Positions 1 through 9,087 are shown, counted from the stretch's first letter. The stretch is 31,098 bases of DNA from Prorocentrum cordatum (GCA_963575745.1 CAUYUJ010011259.1:5518-36615); one strand, 5' to 3'. The notes: generated by a model not told the origin, from the letters alone. Translations and numbers: made by a program.

Positions 1-860
1 CCTCCTCCTCCTCCTCCTCCCCCTCCCCACAGAGCCCTCCCTCTCCTCCGCCTGCCCCCCGGGGGGGGGGGGACGGGGAAGCGTTTTCGTGCGTGCGCCT
101 ACTTGCCACCTGCCATCTGCCCACGCCAGCCGCTCTCCTGCGCACTGGCGGTCGGCAAGAGGCGCCGTGCGGGCCACGTCGGAGCCGCGGCCAGACTAAG
201 CTGAATACTTGCGTGCCCGTCTGCGCACACGCTGGCACGCTCCTACCACCGAGTGAAAGACCACATAGCTGCCGTGACAGAGACGAGCTCGGACAACAGG
301 GAACGACAACGAGTACCTACTTGGGCCACAGGTGTCCACAAAAGCGTCCTCTTCTCCTCCTCCTCCTCCTCCTCCTCCACCTCTTCCTCCTCCGAATCAT
401 CATCGCCATGATCATCACCTCCACTATCGTTTCCCTCCTCCCTCATCCCTCCTCTCCTCTTCAGCACCGTCCTCATCTTGACCATTTTCTCTGCCTCCGC
501 CCCCCCTCTCCGCTTCCCACCCCTTGCCCTCATCGCCGCACCATCGGACATGTCGGCAGGGCGGGTCGGGTACTTCGCCTGAGACTTCTCCCGAAACCTC
601 CTCACACATTACTACCCGGCAGCTCGGCATGGATGCATGGATGGTTTTCCGGAATGCAGGTCTCGCCTCAATGCCGCACACCCTGGTCGCAGACGCATCC
701 AGCAACTACACGGGAACAGGGCGAGTCGTGACTACACCCACAGAGGCCGCGCGCATTTGATGTTGTGATATGGTTACAGTAGCTGTGCGGATCCATGAAC
801 TGATACATCGCGTAAGCGGTTATAAGAATGTGCAATTCGCCGGCCCAACGGGCCAGAGGC
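1..860. other. Non-coding, low-complexity left edge
   Basis: The stretch opens with a CCT microsatellite (1-20) and a C/G homopolymer junction near 56-72, and carries a second CTC/TCC tract at about 353-392. Open frames exist on both strands, but their translations are strings of Leu, Ser, Pro and Arg, or of Glu on the other strand, as expected when a triplet repeat is translated. I see no protein-like segment, RNA gene or promoter. Confidence 0.6.
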
Positions 861-1009
861 GTGCTAAGATCTCCGGTAACTGGTTAAGAATTCTCTAGTT
901 CGAGCGCGCGGGGCGGCCCCTGGGGGTCCCCGGACGAAAAGTACCCCGGCAAGGTCCTGAGAGAGTCCCGGGAGGAGTCCCCCAGAGCGCTCCAGGAGCG
1001 CTCCATGAA

Positions 1010-1190
1010 CGCACCAACAGGGCTCCGAGACGTCCCCGAGAGCCCCAAGAAAGGCCAAGAGGCCCCCAAGAGGCCCCCAAGATGGTACACGAGGGGTCCG
1101 ACATGCCACAAGATCGCTCCAAGACGCCCAAGATAGCCCCCAGACGCCCCAAGAGGCCTCCAAGAGCACTCCCAAGAGGGCCCCCGGAGG
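1010..1190. repeat. Minisatellite, block 1 (CCCAAGAGGCC-type)
   Basis: Short units built around CCCCCAAGAGG and CCAAGA repeat irregularly, about every 9-18 bases. Both strands stay open for long distances because the unit lacks stop codons; the translations are repetitive (Gly-Leu-Leu-Gly-type one way, Pro-Arg-Gly-Pro the other) and are not evidence of a gene. The block is separated from a second block by about 65 bases of unrelated, less GC-rich sequence (1,190-1,255). Confidence 0.8.
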
Positions 1191-1254
1191 CAAAATTCAT
1201 TGTTTTTCCTTAGGTTTTTGAAAGATGTTGGAGCTTCCACCTTTTCGGCTTCCC

Positions 1255-1620
1255 GACGCCCCAAGACGGCCCAAGAGGCCCCCAAGATCGCCCCAAGAGG
1301 GCCCAAGAGGCCCCCAAGAGGGCCCCAAGATGGCCCAAGAGGGCTCGAAGACGGCCCAAGAAGCCTCCAAGACGGTCCAAGAGGGCCCCAAAAACGCCCC
1401 CAAAGGGGCCCCAGAGAGGGAACACGAAACAACATTTCGAGCCCTCGGCCCTAAGAAGCCCCTACGAGGCCCCAAGAGGCCCCTAAGAGGCCCCAAGAGG
1501 CCCCCACGAGGCCCTCAGGAGGCCCCCAAGAGTCCCCCAAGCGGCCCCAGGAGGCCCCCCAAAAGCCCCCCCGAGCGCCCCAGGAGTCCCCCAAGCGGCC
1601 CCAGGAACCCCCAAAGCGCC
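1255..1620. repeat. Minisatellite, block 2 (CCCAAGAGGCC-type)
   Basis: Same unit as 1,010-1,190, and more regular here: GGCCCCAAGAGG and GGCCCCCAAGAGG recur from about 1,440 to 1,620. Units vary in length by single C residues, as expected from slippage in C-runs. It has no coding signal. Confidence 0.8.
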
Positions 1621-2119
1621 GCATTGACACCAGGCCCTCGGGCAAACGGCAGACATGAGACCGTATGGGCCGGCGGAATGAGCGAAGCGATTCAATAAAA
1701 CACCGATGGCGGCCAGGACCCTCCCCTCGGAACCCTCCCCGGACCCTCACCCCCGGGACCGCTCCAGGCACCCCCTGCAGGAGGAGAAGAAAGAGGACCG
1801 GAAGAATCGAGGAGGGAGGAGGCCACAACGCCGCGCAGATCACCGAACCCGGAGCCCCCCGGATCGGCGGCACTGGCCGGAGGCCATTCGACGTCCTCAT
1901 CCTTTCAGGACGGCGTCCCTGGAAGTCCCGACCCTTTCCCCGGGACCAGTTTTTCATCCTGAGTCGATTTTTGACTGTCCCGGGGCCCGGCGAGGGCCCC
2001 CGAGGGTCGAACATAGCCAAAAGCCTTCCGCCTCGGACGACGGCGGAGGGCGGACGACGCACGACCATGTCTGGGAACGGATGGCGGGCGGATCCTTCTC
2101 GAGACGCGGCTTCCGCTCG
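1621..2119. other. Unassigned GC-rich spacer
   Basis: Unique-looking, very GC-rich sequence between the minisatellite and a TCC microsatellite. Overlapping open frames on both strands are rich in Arg, Pro and Gly with no recognisable domain. I see no gene, RNA or regulatory site here. Confidence 0.4.
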
Positions 2120-2172
2120 CCCTCCTCCTCCTCCTCCTCCTCCTCCTCCTCCTCCTCCTCCTCCTCCTCCTC
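2120..2172. repeat. (TCC)n microsatellite
   Basis: An almost uninterrupted CCT/TCC triplet run of about 52 bases. It yields poly-Pro, poly-Ser or poly-Glu artefacts when translated. Confidence 0.95.
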
Positions 2173-2327
2173 GTCCTCCCTGCACGCATTATGCGCGGCA
2201 CGCTCGCGCCACGGCTGCACGGGCGGAGGCTGGCCCCCCTTGCTCGGCAGGGGGGCCGCCGAGGGGCTTGCACCCAGGCGCGCCGCCGCCGCCGCAGGGG
2301 TGCGAGCCTGCGCAGCAGCTGTGCGGG

Positions 2328-3733
2328 GGTGCTTAGGGGGGGGGGGGGGGGCGACTTCTGCGCAGAACGCGGCTCCAGAGACGAGAAGTGATGGACGGGG
2401 GTCCGATTCCAAACGGGACTGTCGCCTGGATTGATGTGCTGGTGCTTAGGGGGGGGGGGGCCACGTCTGCGCAGAACGCGGCTCCAGAGACGAGAAGCGA
2501 TGGACGGGGGTCCGATTCCAAACGGGACTTTCGCCTGGATTGATATGCGGGTGCTTAGGGGGGGGGCCCCACGTCTGCGCAGCAACGCGGCTCCAGAGAC
2601 GAGAAGCGATGGACGCGGGGGTCCGATTCCAAACGGTTTTCCCGCCGGATTGATTGCGGTGCTTGGGGGGGGGGGGGCACTTCTGGCCCTGAACGCGGAC
2701 TTACCAGGGACAGAAGCGATGGACGGGGGTCCGATTCCAAACCGGGGCTTTCGCCTGGAGTTGATGTGCGGGGTGGATTTGGGGGGGGGGGGCACCTCTG
2801 CTCAAAAGCGGACTTCCAGTGAGCTGCACGGATGGACGGGGGTCCGATTCAGAACGGGACTTTCGCCTGGATTGATGTGCTGGTGCTCAGGGGGGGGGGG
2901 GCATATCTGCGCAGAACGCGGGTCCAGAGACGAGAAGTGATGGACAGGGGTCCGATTCCAAACGGGACTTTCGCCTGGATTGATGTGCGGGTGCTTAGGG
3001 GGGGGGCACCTCTGCTCCGAACGCGGCTCCAGAGGCGAGAAGCGATGGACGGGGGTCCGATGCAAAACGGGGCTTTCGCCTGGATTGATGTGCGGGTGCT
3101 TGGGGGGGGGGGCACTTCTGCTCAGAACGCGGCTCAGTGACCGGAAGTGATGGACGGGGGTCCGATTCCAAACGGGACTGTCGCCTGGATTGATGTGCTG
3201 GTGCTTAGGGGGGGGGGGGCCACGTCTGCGCAGAACGCGGCTCCAGAGACGAGAAGTGATGGACGGGGGTCCGATTCCAAACGGGGTTTTCGCCTGGATT
3301 GATGTGCGGGTGCTTAGGGGGGGGCCACCTCTGCTCCGAACGCGGCTCCAGAGACGAGAAGCGATGGACGGGGGTCGGATTCCAAACGGGGCTTTCGCCT
3401 GGATTGATGTGCGGGTGCTTGGGGGGGGGAGGGGGGGGCACTTCTGCTCAGAACGCGGCTCCAGGGACGAGAAGCGATGGACGGGGGTCCGATTCAGAAC
3501 GGGACTTTCGCCTGGATTGATGTGCTGGTGCTTAGGGGGGGGGCCACCTCTGCTCCGAACGCGGCTCCAGAGACGAGAAGCGATGGACGGGGGTCCGATT
3601 CCAAACGGGACTTTCGCCTGGATTGATATGCGGGTGCTTAGGGGGGAGGTCACTTCTGCTTTGAACGCGGCTCCAGAGCCGAGAAGCGATGGACGGGGGT
3701 CCGATTCAGAACGGGACTTTCGCCTGGATCGAC
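2328..3733 (+). repeat. Satellite array, 13 units of about 108 bp with a G-run in each
   Basis: The motif GATGGACGGGGGTCCGATTC, or a close variant, recurs with its ATGG at 2391, 2500, 2609, 2719, 2832, 2940, 3045, 3150, 3259, 3364, 3477, 3583 and 3689, a period of 105-113 bases. Each unit contains, in order, a G-run of variable length (about 6-16) after GTGCTTA, a TCTGCGCAGAACGCGG-type segment, CTCCAGAGACGAGAAG, the ATGGACGG motif and CGCCTGGATTGATGTGC. Most length differences fall in the G-run; point differences define sub-variants (CGTCTGCGCAG versus CCTCTGCTCCG). Because the period is close to a multiple of three, long open frames run through on both strands, but they only repeat the unit and I do not treat them as genes. 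Confidence 0.95.
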
Positions 3734-4074
3734 GGGCCATGCATCGATGGTCTTTCAAGTGGGCGATTCTCCTAGCTGGCGGAAGATTATGATATGTATC
3801 CGTGCATACAAATTGAGGCGTGAAAGATATACATGAAACAATACCACGAGGGACTGAATCCGCCGACCACTCGGCGTCTGTGAAACGCTGTCGTCGTCTT
3901 CGTCCCCGTCGTCGTCGTCGTCGCCGCCAGCCCAACGAAAATTGAGGAACGAACGAAGAAAAGAAACGTCGTAATTAAGTTGATTCCCTACATCAGACTA
4001 ACCGCCCCACGGGGGTCCCGGCGGGTCCACCCCCCACGGGGGGTGGTCCCACCTGTGGACAGGGGGGAACAGGC
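3734..4074. other. Spacer with (GTC)n tract
   Basis: Unique sequence after the satellite. A GTC/CGT triplet tract lies at about 3,888-3,930, followed by a short A-rich segment (3,935-3,985). No gene or RNA is supported. Confidence 0.4.
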
Positions 4075-4250
4075 CCTGAGATACGACGCTGCAGAAAAAT
4101 GCAACATCGTAAATCTCTCGCCTGGAGCCCCAGACCCCATCTCTCTGCGACATTTGTCGAGCCGTATCGTTCTGTGAGGGTCCCGGGGCCCGAAATGGAG
4201 CAAAAACCCGCGCAATGAAAAAATTGCAACGCCAGGATTTCAGGAGGGAG
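4075..4250 (-). repeat. Dispersed repeat C, copy 1 (inverted relative to 15.5 kb)
   Basis: Read on the minus strand, 4,236-4,160 matches 15,476-15,560 on the plus strand: a CCTGGCGTTGCAA-type start, TTTTTC, CCGGGACCCTCACAG and a GGCTCGACAA-type end. The remainder (4,115-4,075) matches 15,775-15,825 through GATGTTGCA and TTTTTC. The two matches are 45 bases apart here but about 215 apart in the other copy. Divergence is substantial, so this is an old repeat. Confidence 0.65.
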
Positions 4251-4286
4251 GGGTTCCCCGTCTGGGAGGGGGGGGCGGCCCTGGTC

Positions 4287-4446
4287 TTAGGTCGGGCACG
4301 TCCTCCTACAAGCGGATTTTGAATGAAAAATCCAAAATAACCAAAAAACGGCGATAAGTCATCAAAAATAATCAAGAAAATCGTCCCCAGACGATTGTTT
4401 TAGTATTTTGGAATATTCCTTTTGTAGAGGGACCGGCTCGACTTAG
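4287..4446 (+). mobile_element. Short terminal-inverted-repeat element (MITE-like), copy 1
   Basis: The left end has GTCGGGCACGTCCTCCTACA (4,291-4,310) and the right end TTTGTAGAGGGACCGGCTCG followed by ACTTAG (4,421-4,446); the two are imperfect inverted repeats. The interior is A-rich, encodes nothing, and carries the block AATCGTCCCCAGAC shared with the other copies. Length is about 160 bases. This fits a non-autonomous DNA transposon, though the family is not one I can name. Confidence 0.75.
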
Positions 4447-4525
4447 GCGTTGCGAGAAAATCCAACGCCCAGATCTGAGGAGGGAGGGGCTCCCCGTCTG
4501 GGAGGGGGGGGACTGGCCCTGGTCT

Positions 4526-4648
4526 CATGTCGGGCATGCCCTCCTACAGGCGGATTCTGGACGAAAACTCAAGAATAGTCAAACAGGGAGCCAGAAACGT
4601 CACAAATATTTAAAACATCGGCCCCTGTAGAGGGACACGCCCGACTTA
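4526..4648 (+). mobile_element. MITE-like element, copy 2
   Basis: The left end contains GTCGGGCATGCCCTCCTACA and the right end CCCTGTAGAGGGACACGCCC then GACTTAG (about 4,624-4,648). The interior is shorter than in copy 1 and lacks the conserved CCCCAGAC block, so it looks internally deleted. It lies in the second unit of the tandem duplication. Confidence 0.75.
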
Positions 4649-4669
4649 GCCCTGGTCCGGGCAGGAGGG

Positions 4670-4880
4670 CCCAGGATCGGATCGACAAGTCGGATCGGCG
4701 ATCGGCATGAATCGGATCGTCGGAAATCGGCAGCTGAGTCGGGAAAAGTCGGATCGGCAGAAATCGGCAGGCTAGTATGCCTCCAATAAGAAATCGGAAC
4801 TCAAATCGGAATCCCAGATCGAATCGAATCGGAATCGGAAACCATCGAAATCGAATCGAATCGAATCGGAGGAATCGAAA
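4670..4880. repeat. ATCGG/AATCG simple-repeat region
   Basis: A run of interspersed ATCGG, AATCGG and AATCGAATCG units, densest at 4,820-4,880. Variants include GGATCGGCGATCGGC near the left edge. Translations are Arg/Asn/Ile-rich repeats with no domain. Confidence 0.85.
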
Positions 4881-5630
4881 CGAGCCCTGTCCGGGCCCTC
4901 GACCGGGCCCCAGCCCCGGGGACCCTGGGGCGGGCTCCCTGGGTGCCCCGTATAGGGGGTCCCTTCTTCAGGGGGTCGGCGGCACCAGGAGGCCGCAAGG
5001 CCTCCACAAGAATAGCAAGGGAAGATGTGTGGGGACGCGCTGGTACACCCTGCGAAATGCTCAAGAACTTCATAGTCTCAGAACTTGAACAAAAACCCAA
5101 GATTTCTATCAAAATCTTAAGATTTACATTGAAACGTTAAGAATAATCGAGACTCTGGCCGAAAACTTAAGTTTTCTTAAGCATCGCCTGAGGTGTACAG
5201 CTCAGTGGAACATGGGGGAACACAAGAACATACCTAGACCCCCTCGGGCAATGAAAAAATCATCACGGTGTTTCGCCATTTTCGGCCTCTGAGGGCCTCT
5301 ACCGGGTCTCGGGGCCGTTAAAAAACACATTCAGGATAACAAGCCGGTCCGCCTCCAGGAGTCAACGTCATGAAAAAATCATGGCGTCGGGGCTCTGGGT
5401 AGGGGAACACAAGGACATACGGTGGGGGCATTGGGCGAGGAGCCCTTAGATTAGGAACCCAGCGACTGAAGCCAGTGGAACTCGCGTGGAGGCTTGGCTA
5501 TGAACACCACCACCGCCCTCATCGGCTAAGGACGCCCCCAAGGTCTGGAGCCTCCGGGGCACATTCCTTCACGAATGCCCCCTGTCGTGCCCAGACTGTG
5601 CTTACGTGAGGTTAGCATGTCCGAACCGAG
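4881..5630. other. Unassigned spacer with short direct repeat
   Basis: No gene is supported. A segment near 5,208-5,275 (GGGGGAACACAAGAACATAC, later ATGAAAAAATCA) is echoed near 5,370-5,425 (ATGAAAAAATCATGGCGTC, then GGGGAACACAAGGACATAC), so two motifs recur within about 200 bases in changed order. Three AAGATTT/TTAAGATTT motifs sit near 5,098-5,180. The rest is unremarkable. Confidence 0.4.
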
Positions 5631-5715
5631 CACATGGCACACGTCCTCTATAGTAATCAGCCCATGGCGCGCGCATCGCGCGCGATCCAGTTTCTACGTG
5701 TCTTGGAGCCCAGCG

Positions 5716-5913
5716 TCAGCGGGGGAGAGGGGCCGTGCCCGAATGAAAGGGAAACGTGGACTCGCAAGCCAGGACGAGGCGGAGGATGTCCTCGGGAATG
5801 GCACGCCAGTCGAATGAGACCCTCGTGGAGTCCGTCTCGTTCTTGCAGGTGTAGTGGCGACACTGGAAGCCGTTGAAGCAGAGCACCTGCGTCGTCGTCG
5901 TCGTGCTCCGCAT
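5716..5913 (-). CDS. Possible orphan exon or gene fragment, minus strand
   Basis: Read leftward from about 5,913 the frame gives a protein-like stretch: LCFNGFQCRHYTCKNETDS, then TRVSFDWRAIPEDILRLVLA and CESTFPFHSG, ending at a stop at 5,716-5,718. Unlike its surroundings it has balanced use of aromatic, acidic and aliphatic residues. The piece WRAIPEDILRLVLA resembles the start of an F-box helix (a general pattern, not a match I can verify). No start codon context or splice signal is convincing, and a CTC/GTC microsatellite plus a truncated inverted-repeat element follow immediately at 5,895-6,028. It could be an exon, a degraded gene piece or chance. Confidence 0.25.
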   Translation of the reverse strand: MRSTTTTTQVLCFNGFQCRHYTCKNETDSTRVSFDWRAIPEDILRLVLACESTFPFHSGTAPLPR

Positions 5914-5954
5914 CGCACCTCTATCATGCTCTTTTTTCTCCTCCTCCTCCTCCT

Positions 5955-6028
5955 CAAAATCGTCACCAGACTACTTTGTCATGTTTTGACTGGAGTATGC
6001 CCCCTGGAGGGAGACATGCCCGACTTAA
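5955..6028 (+). mobile_element. MITE-like element, truncated copy 3 (right half only)
   Basis: It carries the internal block AATCGTCACCAGACTA and the right terminal repeat CCCCTGGAGGGAGACATGCC then CGACTTAA (6,001-6,028). The left half is absent: a CTC microsatellite (about 5,938-5,955) abuts the internal block, so the element was truncated at or by that tract. Confidence 0.65.
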
Positions 6029-6489
6029 TTCTAAGCATGCTCAAGAACCCTCCCGGCTTCCGAGAAGAGTGACTCGAGGCATCGGTGCCTTCCAAAGAAG
6101 CACCCCGCCTGCTCAGAGGACGCCCCCCCCCCCATCCGTGCCCCCCCCTGTGCGCGCCGCAAGAGGGGAGGGGGAAGACAGGGGAGGAGGTCATCCTCTC
6201 CTCAATTTCTTGCGATCCTCCGCCCCTCCCCCCGCCTCCTCCCGCTCCTCCCCCTGCTCCTCCTCCTTCTGCTCCTTCGCTCCGAGTCTTGGCCCAGACC
6301 CTCGAGCCTCGAGAGGGGAAGGCCTTGAACACGTTTGAAAATCTGTCGGGCGCCCTGTGGACTTCTGTTGGAAGCTGCTTTATTTTTTCTGCCACGCAAA
6401 CAACCTCGAAGCAACTACTACGTCAAGGATGGGTCGCCGAAAAGCGCTGGTCGTTTAAAACGATCAATGTTCGTCGACATGCCGGGGCA
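6029..6489. other. Unassigned spacer with pyrimidine-rich tract
   Basis: Holds a C-run at 6,123-6,150 and a CTC/CCT-rich tract at about 6,218-6,275. Frames translate to Pro, Ser and Arg repeats. No gene is seen. Confidence 0.4.
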
Positions 6490-6615
6490 TCAGGCATGGG
6501 GTCAGAGGATCGCGCCGCATCGCCGATGCAACGGCGACGCATGCATCGGCGCCGTCTGCGCGGAGAAGTTGGGGCTCCACATCGAGCCGCATCGGCAATG
6601 CATCGGCGATGTCGA
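6490..6615. repeat. GCATCGGC-type palindromic repeat cluster
   Basis: GCATCG and its complement CGATGC recur densely, including the perfect palindrome GCATCGCCGATGC near 6,518 and the series GCATCGGCAATGCATCGGCG near 6,588. Both strands carry the same words, so the cluster can fold on itself. No coding potential is seen. Confidence 0.6.
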
Positions 6616-6715
6616 GCCATCCTTCGACCCCGTATATCTGGACCAAATCTGGGCGGCCTAGATGTAGGCGGCCGCGGAGGGGAGGGGTACGCCATACAAG
6701 TCAGCTAAGAAGAAG

Positions 6716-7185
6716 AATGAGGAGGAGGGGGAGGAGGAGGAGGAGGAGGAGGAGGAGAAGAGGGCTCCCTGGTCCCGATAATCTCGAGGGACCAGGCGGC
6801 GGCGGCGGCAGCAGCGGCCCCCCCGCCACGGCTTGAGGGGCCCGGAGGTAGCGAAGCGCAGTGCCCTCGTTGCGCATGTTGTCCCACCTCCGGCTGCTGC
6901 TCGCTCGATCGGGCTCCGAAGACGTCAAACGAAAACGAGGAGGAGGAGGAGGAGGAGGAGGAGGAGGAGGAGAGCGAAGAGGAGAAAGGAAGAGGAGCTA
7001 CGGAGGGGGGGAGTGGGGAGAGGGGAGGAGGAGGAGGAGGGGGGGGGAAGGGGAAGGTAGGGGAGAGGGGAGTAGGGGAGGAGGAGGAGAGGAGGAAGAG
7101 AGGAGAAGGAGGAGGGGGAGGAGGAAAGGAGGAGGGAGGAGTAGGCGGAGGAGGAGAGAGGAGGAGGGAGGAAGGGGAGGAGGGA
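6716..7185. repeat. Long purine-rich (GGA)n region
   Basis: Plus strand almost entirely A and G in two blocks, about 6,716-6,770 and 6,936-7,180, dominated by GAGGAGGAG and GGGGAGGAGG. The block between (about 6,771-6,935) is ordinary GC-rich sequence. Apparent frames are poly-Gly/Arg/Glu or poly-Ser/Pro/Leu and are not genes. Confidence 0.9.
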
Positions 7186-7317
7186 CAACCGTAACGGCCG
7201 TGCAAGTCAGCTTGCCACGGCTGGCTTCAGCCGCGCCTGAGCCAGGGCCACAGGCCTCCGACCAGACCTCTGGGCATTTTCTCCTGGGGGCCAGGGCCCA
7301 ATGCAAAAGCAGAGCTC

Positions 7318-7535
7318 AAATCCCTCCTCCTCCTCCTCCTCCTCCTCGCACCTCCACCCCTGCCTCGCCTCCCCTCCTCCTCCTCCTCCTCCCTCCTCCA
7401 CCTCCTCCTCCTCCTCCTCCTCCTCCTCGGCCTGCTCGTGCTCCTGCTCCTCCCTCCTCCTCCTCCTCCTCCTCCTCCTCCTCCTCCTCCTCTGCCTGCT
7501 CGTGCTCCTGCTCCTCCTCCTTACGACGTTGCCAG
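7318..7535. repeat. Long pyrimidine-rich (CTC)n region
   Basis: Plus strand is nearly all C and T, as CTCCTCCTC repeats interrupted by two copies of a CTGCTCGTGCTCCTGCTCCT-like interruption (near 7,431 and 7,496). It is roughly complementary to the purine block at 6,936-7,180, only about 140 bases away. Confidence 0.9.
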
Positions 7536-7608
7536 GACGGGGAGAAATCTGAAGCTCGGTTACCTGCTTCTCCTCCTCCGCCTGCTCCGGATCCTGCCCC
7601 TCCTCCTC

Positions 7609-7775
7609 AAGACGAAGCCAGGACGAGGATAAATTCGGGTGACGAAAGATCGAGAACCTCTGGGGTCCGGCCGCTGTGCAGGATGTCTCGGGCGCCGCTG
7701 CCTTCCCAGAGCGTTCCGGAACGCTCTAAGAGCGTTCCAGAAAGCTCTGGAACGGACGTATTCTCGTCCTAGCCT
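7609..7775 (+). repeat. Dispersed repeat B, copy 1
   Basis: It matches the reverse complement of 14,366-14,534 in order: AAGACGA, GACGAGGATAA, GGTGA, AACCTCTGG/GGTCCGG, AGGATGTCTCG, GCGCC, then a palindromic core and CGTCCTAG-like end. The core contains a perfect 20-base palindrome, AGAGCGTTCCGGAACGCTCT (7,708-7,727), followed by a second imperfect copy of the same arm. There is no coding potential. It may be an old mobile element or a structural repeat. Confidence 0.7.
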
Positions 7776-7898
7776 CGCCCGACTCCTCCTCACACCTGTG
7801 GAGGGAGGGAGGGAGGAAGGAACCCGAGTATGGGACCCGAAGCGGGGGAGAAAGCGCGCCAGGCACCGTATGTTGGATCTTTGGGAGTCCATATCTGG

Positions 7899-7899
<1 letters not shown>

Positions 7900-7955
<56 letters not shown>
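7900..7955. repeat. (GAC)n microsatellite
   Basis: About 55 bases of uninterrupted GAC/ACG repeat. Translations are poly-Asp, poly-Thr, or poly-Arg/Val on the other strand. Confidence 0.95.
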
Positions 7956-8043
7956 CCCTCTCCTCCGGCGTCGCAGTTGTTTCGTGACGTTGGCCGCCAG
8001 CGATCTGGGCCTCTTCCCTGGGCCAGCTGTGCATCCCGAGCTG

Positions 8044-8076
8044 CGTCTCCGACGGCCCCAGGGCCGTCGAGACGAC
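8044..8076 (+). other. Strong short hairpin
   Basis: CGTCT, one bulged C, CGACGGCCC, a two-base CA loop, then GGGCCGTCG and AGACG: a 14-bp stem with one bulge. No U-run follows, so it does not look like a terminator, and eukaryotic context makes that unlikely anyway. Function unknown. Confidence 0.6.
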
Positions 8077-8167
8077 CTCCGGAGCCCGAGAGGAGCACGT
8101 GGCGCCGCGACCCCTGCTGCGCCGCCTGGATCTGCGGGCCCTCCTCCCTCGGACCTGACCTCGGGCC

Positions 8168-8253
8168 TCTCTCTCTCTCTCTCTCTCTCTCCCTCTCCTC
8201 TCTCTCTCTCTCTCCCTCCCTCTCTCTCCCCCTCTCTCTCCCTCTCTCTCCCT

Positions 8254-8287
<34 letters not shown>

Positions 8288-8320
8288 CCTCTCTCCCTCT
8301 CTCTCTCTCTCCCTCTCCTA
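8168..8320. repeat. (CT)n microsatellite
   Basis: About 150 bases of CT repeat with occasional CCCT interruptions. No coding content. Confidence 0.95.
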
Positions 8321-8354
8321 AGCTCGGATCGGAGGAAAGAGGTATAGACACAAG

Positions 8355-8500
8355 CGCGTTCCACTGCTCGCAGAGCCAAGCCTCTCGCAGGGGACCTGGC
8401 TCCGCCGCGGGGGGACTGACGCTCCCTCGCGTCGAGCAAACACCTGTTTGTTTGTTCGTCGGGCGTTTGCGAGTAGGCGCTCTGCGAGCAGTGGCACGCG
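8355..8500. mobile_element. 146-bp element with 22-bp terminal inverted repeats
   Basis: The left arm (8,355-8,376, CGCGT then CCACTGCTCGCAGAGC after one variable base) is the reverse complement of the right arm (8,479-8,500) at 21 of 22 positions. Inside, CCTCTCGCAGG and GGGCGTTTGCGAGTAGG continue a weaker inverted match, and the centre has GCAAACACCTGTTTGTTTG, itself a small hairpin. No open frame is plausible. It could be a MITE unrelated to the commoner family here, or a folded non-coding RNA; no target-site duplication is obvious. Confidence 0.65.
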
Positions 8501-9086
8501 CCCGGCGAGGGTAGGAAGCGGGAGAGCTGGCGTGGGACGCACACGGACATACTGAATACTATATGTCCTCCCTGTAGGCGCGCGTCCGACCCGAACATAG
8601 AGTGTACCCATCTTGGTAGTATATCGTTTCCCGAGCCTTGTGGCCAGAAAGCGCCCGCCACGACGCATATACTATAAGACTTCTCGGTGCGCGCGCCGAC
8701 CCCGTGGGGGGCGACGCACATGATATAAGAGTGTTGGGGTGACGCCGATGGCGAATATTGGCTCGCCCAGCGCCCCCCCCCCGTGCCGAAGTTGAGCAGG
8801 GACCGACCGTCCCGGCATTCCTATAGTTCTATCACGAAATGTTCTTAAAGACGATGCCAGCCAGAAATGCTGAACATTTTGTGGAAGCCACAAAGGGTTC
8901 TTAGAACATTGTTTGGCAGGGCTATAGGCGAGCCAGGACGCTTCGCCACTGCTTGACGGAGGCGCCCGCGCAGATCGCGGGAGAGCCCCCTCCCCTGGCC
9001 GGCGGTGGGGCCAACGCCGGCGGCACGCAGCCGAGCTCGCTGACCACCCGCGGGAAGACCACCGATGTCGCTCAGCGACGCTAAGC
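8501..9086. other. Unassigned spacer
   Basis: Mixed-composition sequence with a TATATGTCC/ATACTATA-like AT patch near 8,556-8,570 and a C-run at 8,773-8,782. No protein-like frame, RNA gene or repeat structure was recognised. Confidence 0.35.
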
Positions 9087-9087
9087 T

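Larger units (their letters stand above)
4208..4660 (+). repeat. Two-copy tandem duplication that includes an inverted-repeat element
   Basis: The segment from about 4,208 (GAAAAAATTGCAACGCC, then GGAGGGAGGGG, CCCCGTCTGGGAGGG, GGCCCTGGTCT) through an inverted-repeat element to about 4,446 is followed directly by a diverged second copy of the same order (GAGAAAATCCAACGCCC, GGAGGGAGGGG, CCCCGTCTGGGAGGG, GGCCCTGGTCT, then a second element) to about 4,650. The repeat period is about 240 bases. The element was therefore probably already inserted when the segment duplicated. Confidence 0.75.

Noticed and set aside
2331-2345. Telomere-like TTAGGG words in the satellite
   Set aside because: They arise from TTA before a variable G-run, once per 108 bases, and do not form a hexamer array.
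2328-3733. CRISPR-like regular array
   Set aside because: The whole unit is conserved, so there are no unique spacers, and the window is eukaryotic.
1905-3935. Long minus- and plus-strand frames through the satellite
   Set aside because: They repeat the 108-bp unit because its period is near a multiple of three; G-run length changes shift them. No selection for protein is visible.
5270-5292. Second spliced-leader-like sequence (GCCATTTTCGGCCTCTGAG)
   Set aside because: Agreement with the leader needs two insertions and fails at the diagnostic CTCAAG end; no start codon follows.
8044-8076. Transcription terminator at the hairpin
   Set aside because: No T-run follows and the context is eukaryotic; kept only as a hairpin.
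6861-8721. Several frames of 150-330 codons in 6.7-8.7 kb
   Set aside because: They translate GGA, CTC, GAC and CT repeats into poly-Gly, Ser, Asp, Arg or Leu.
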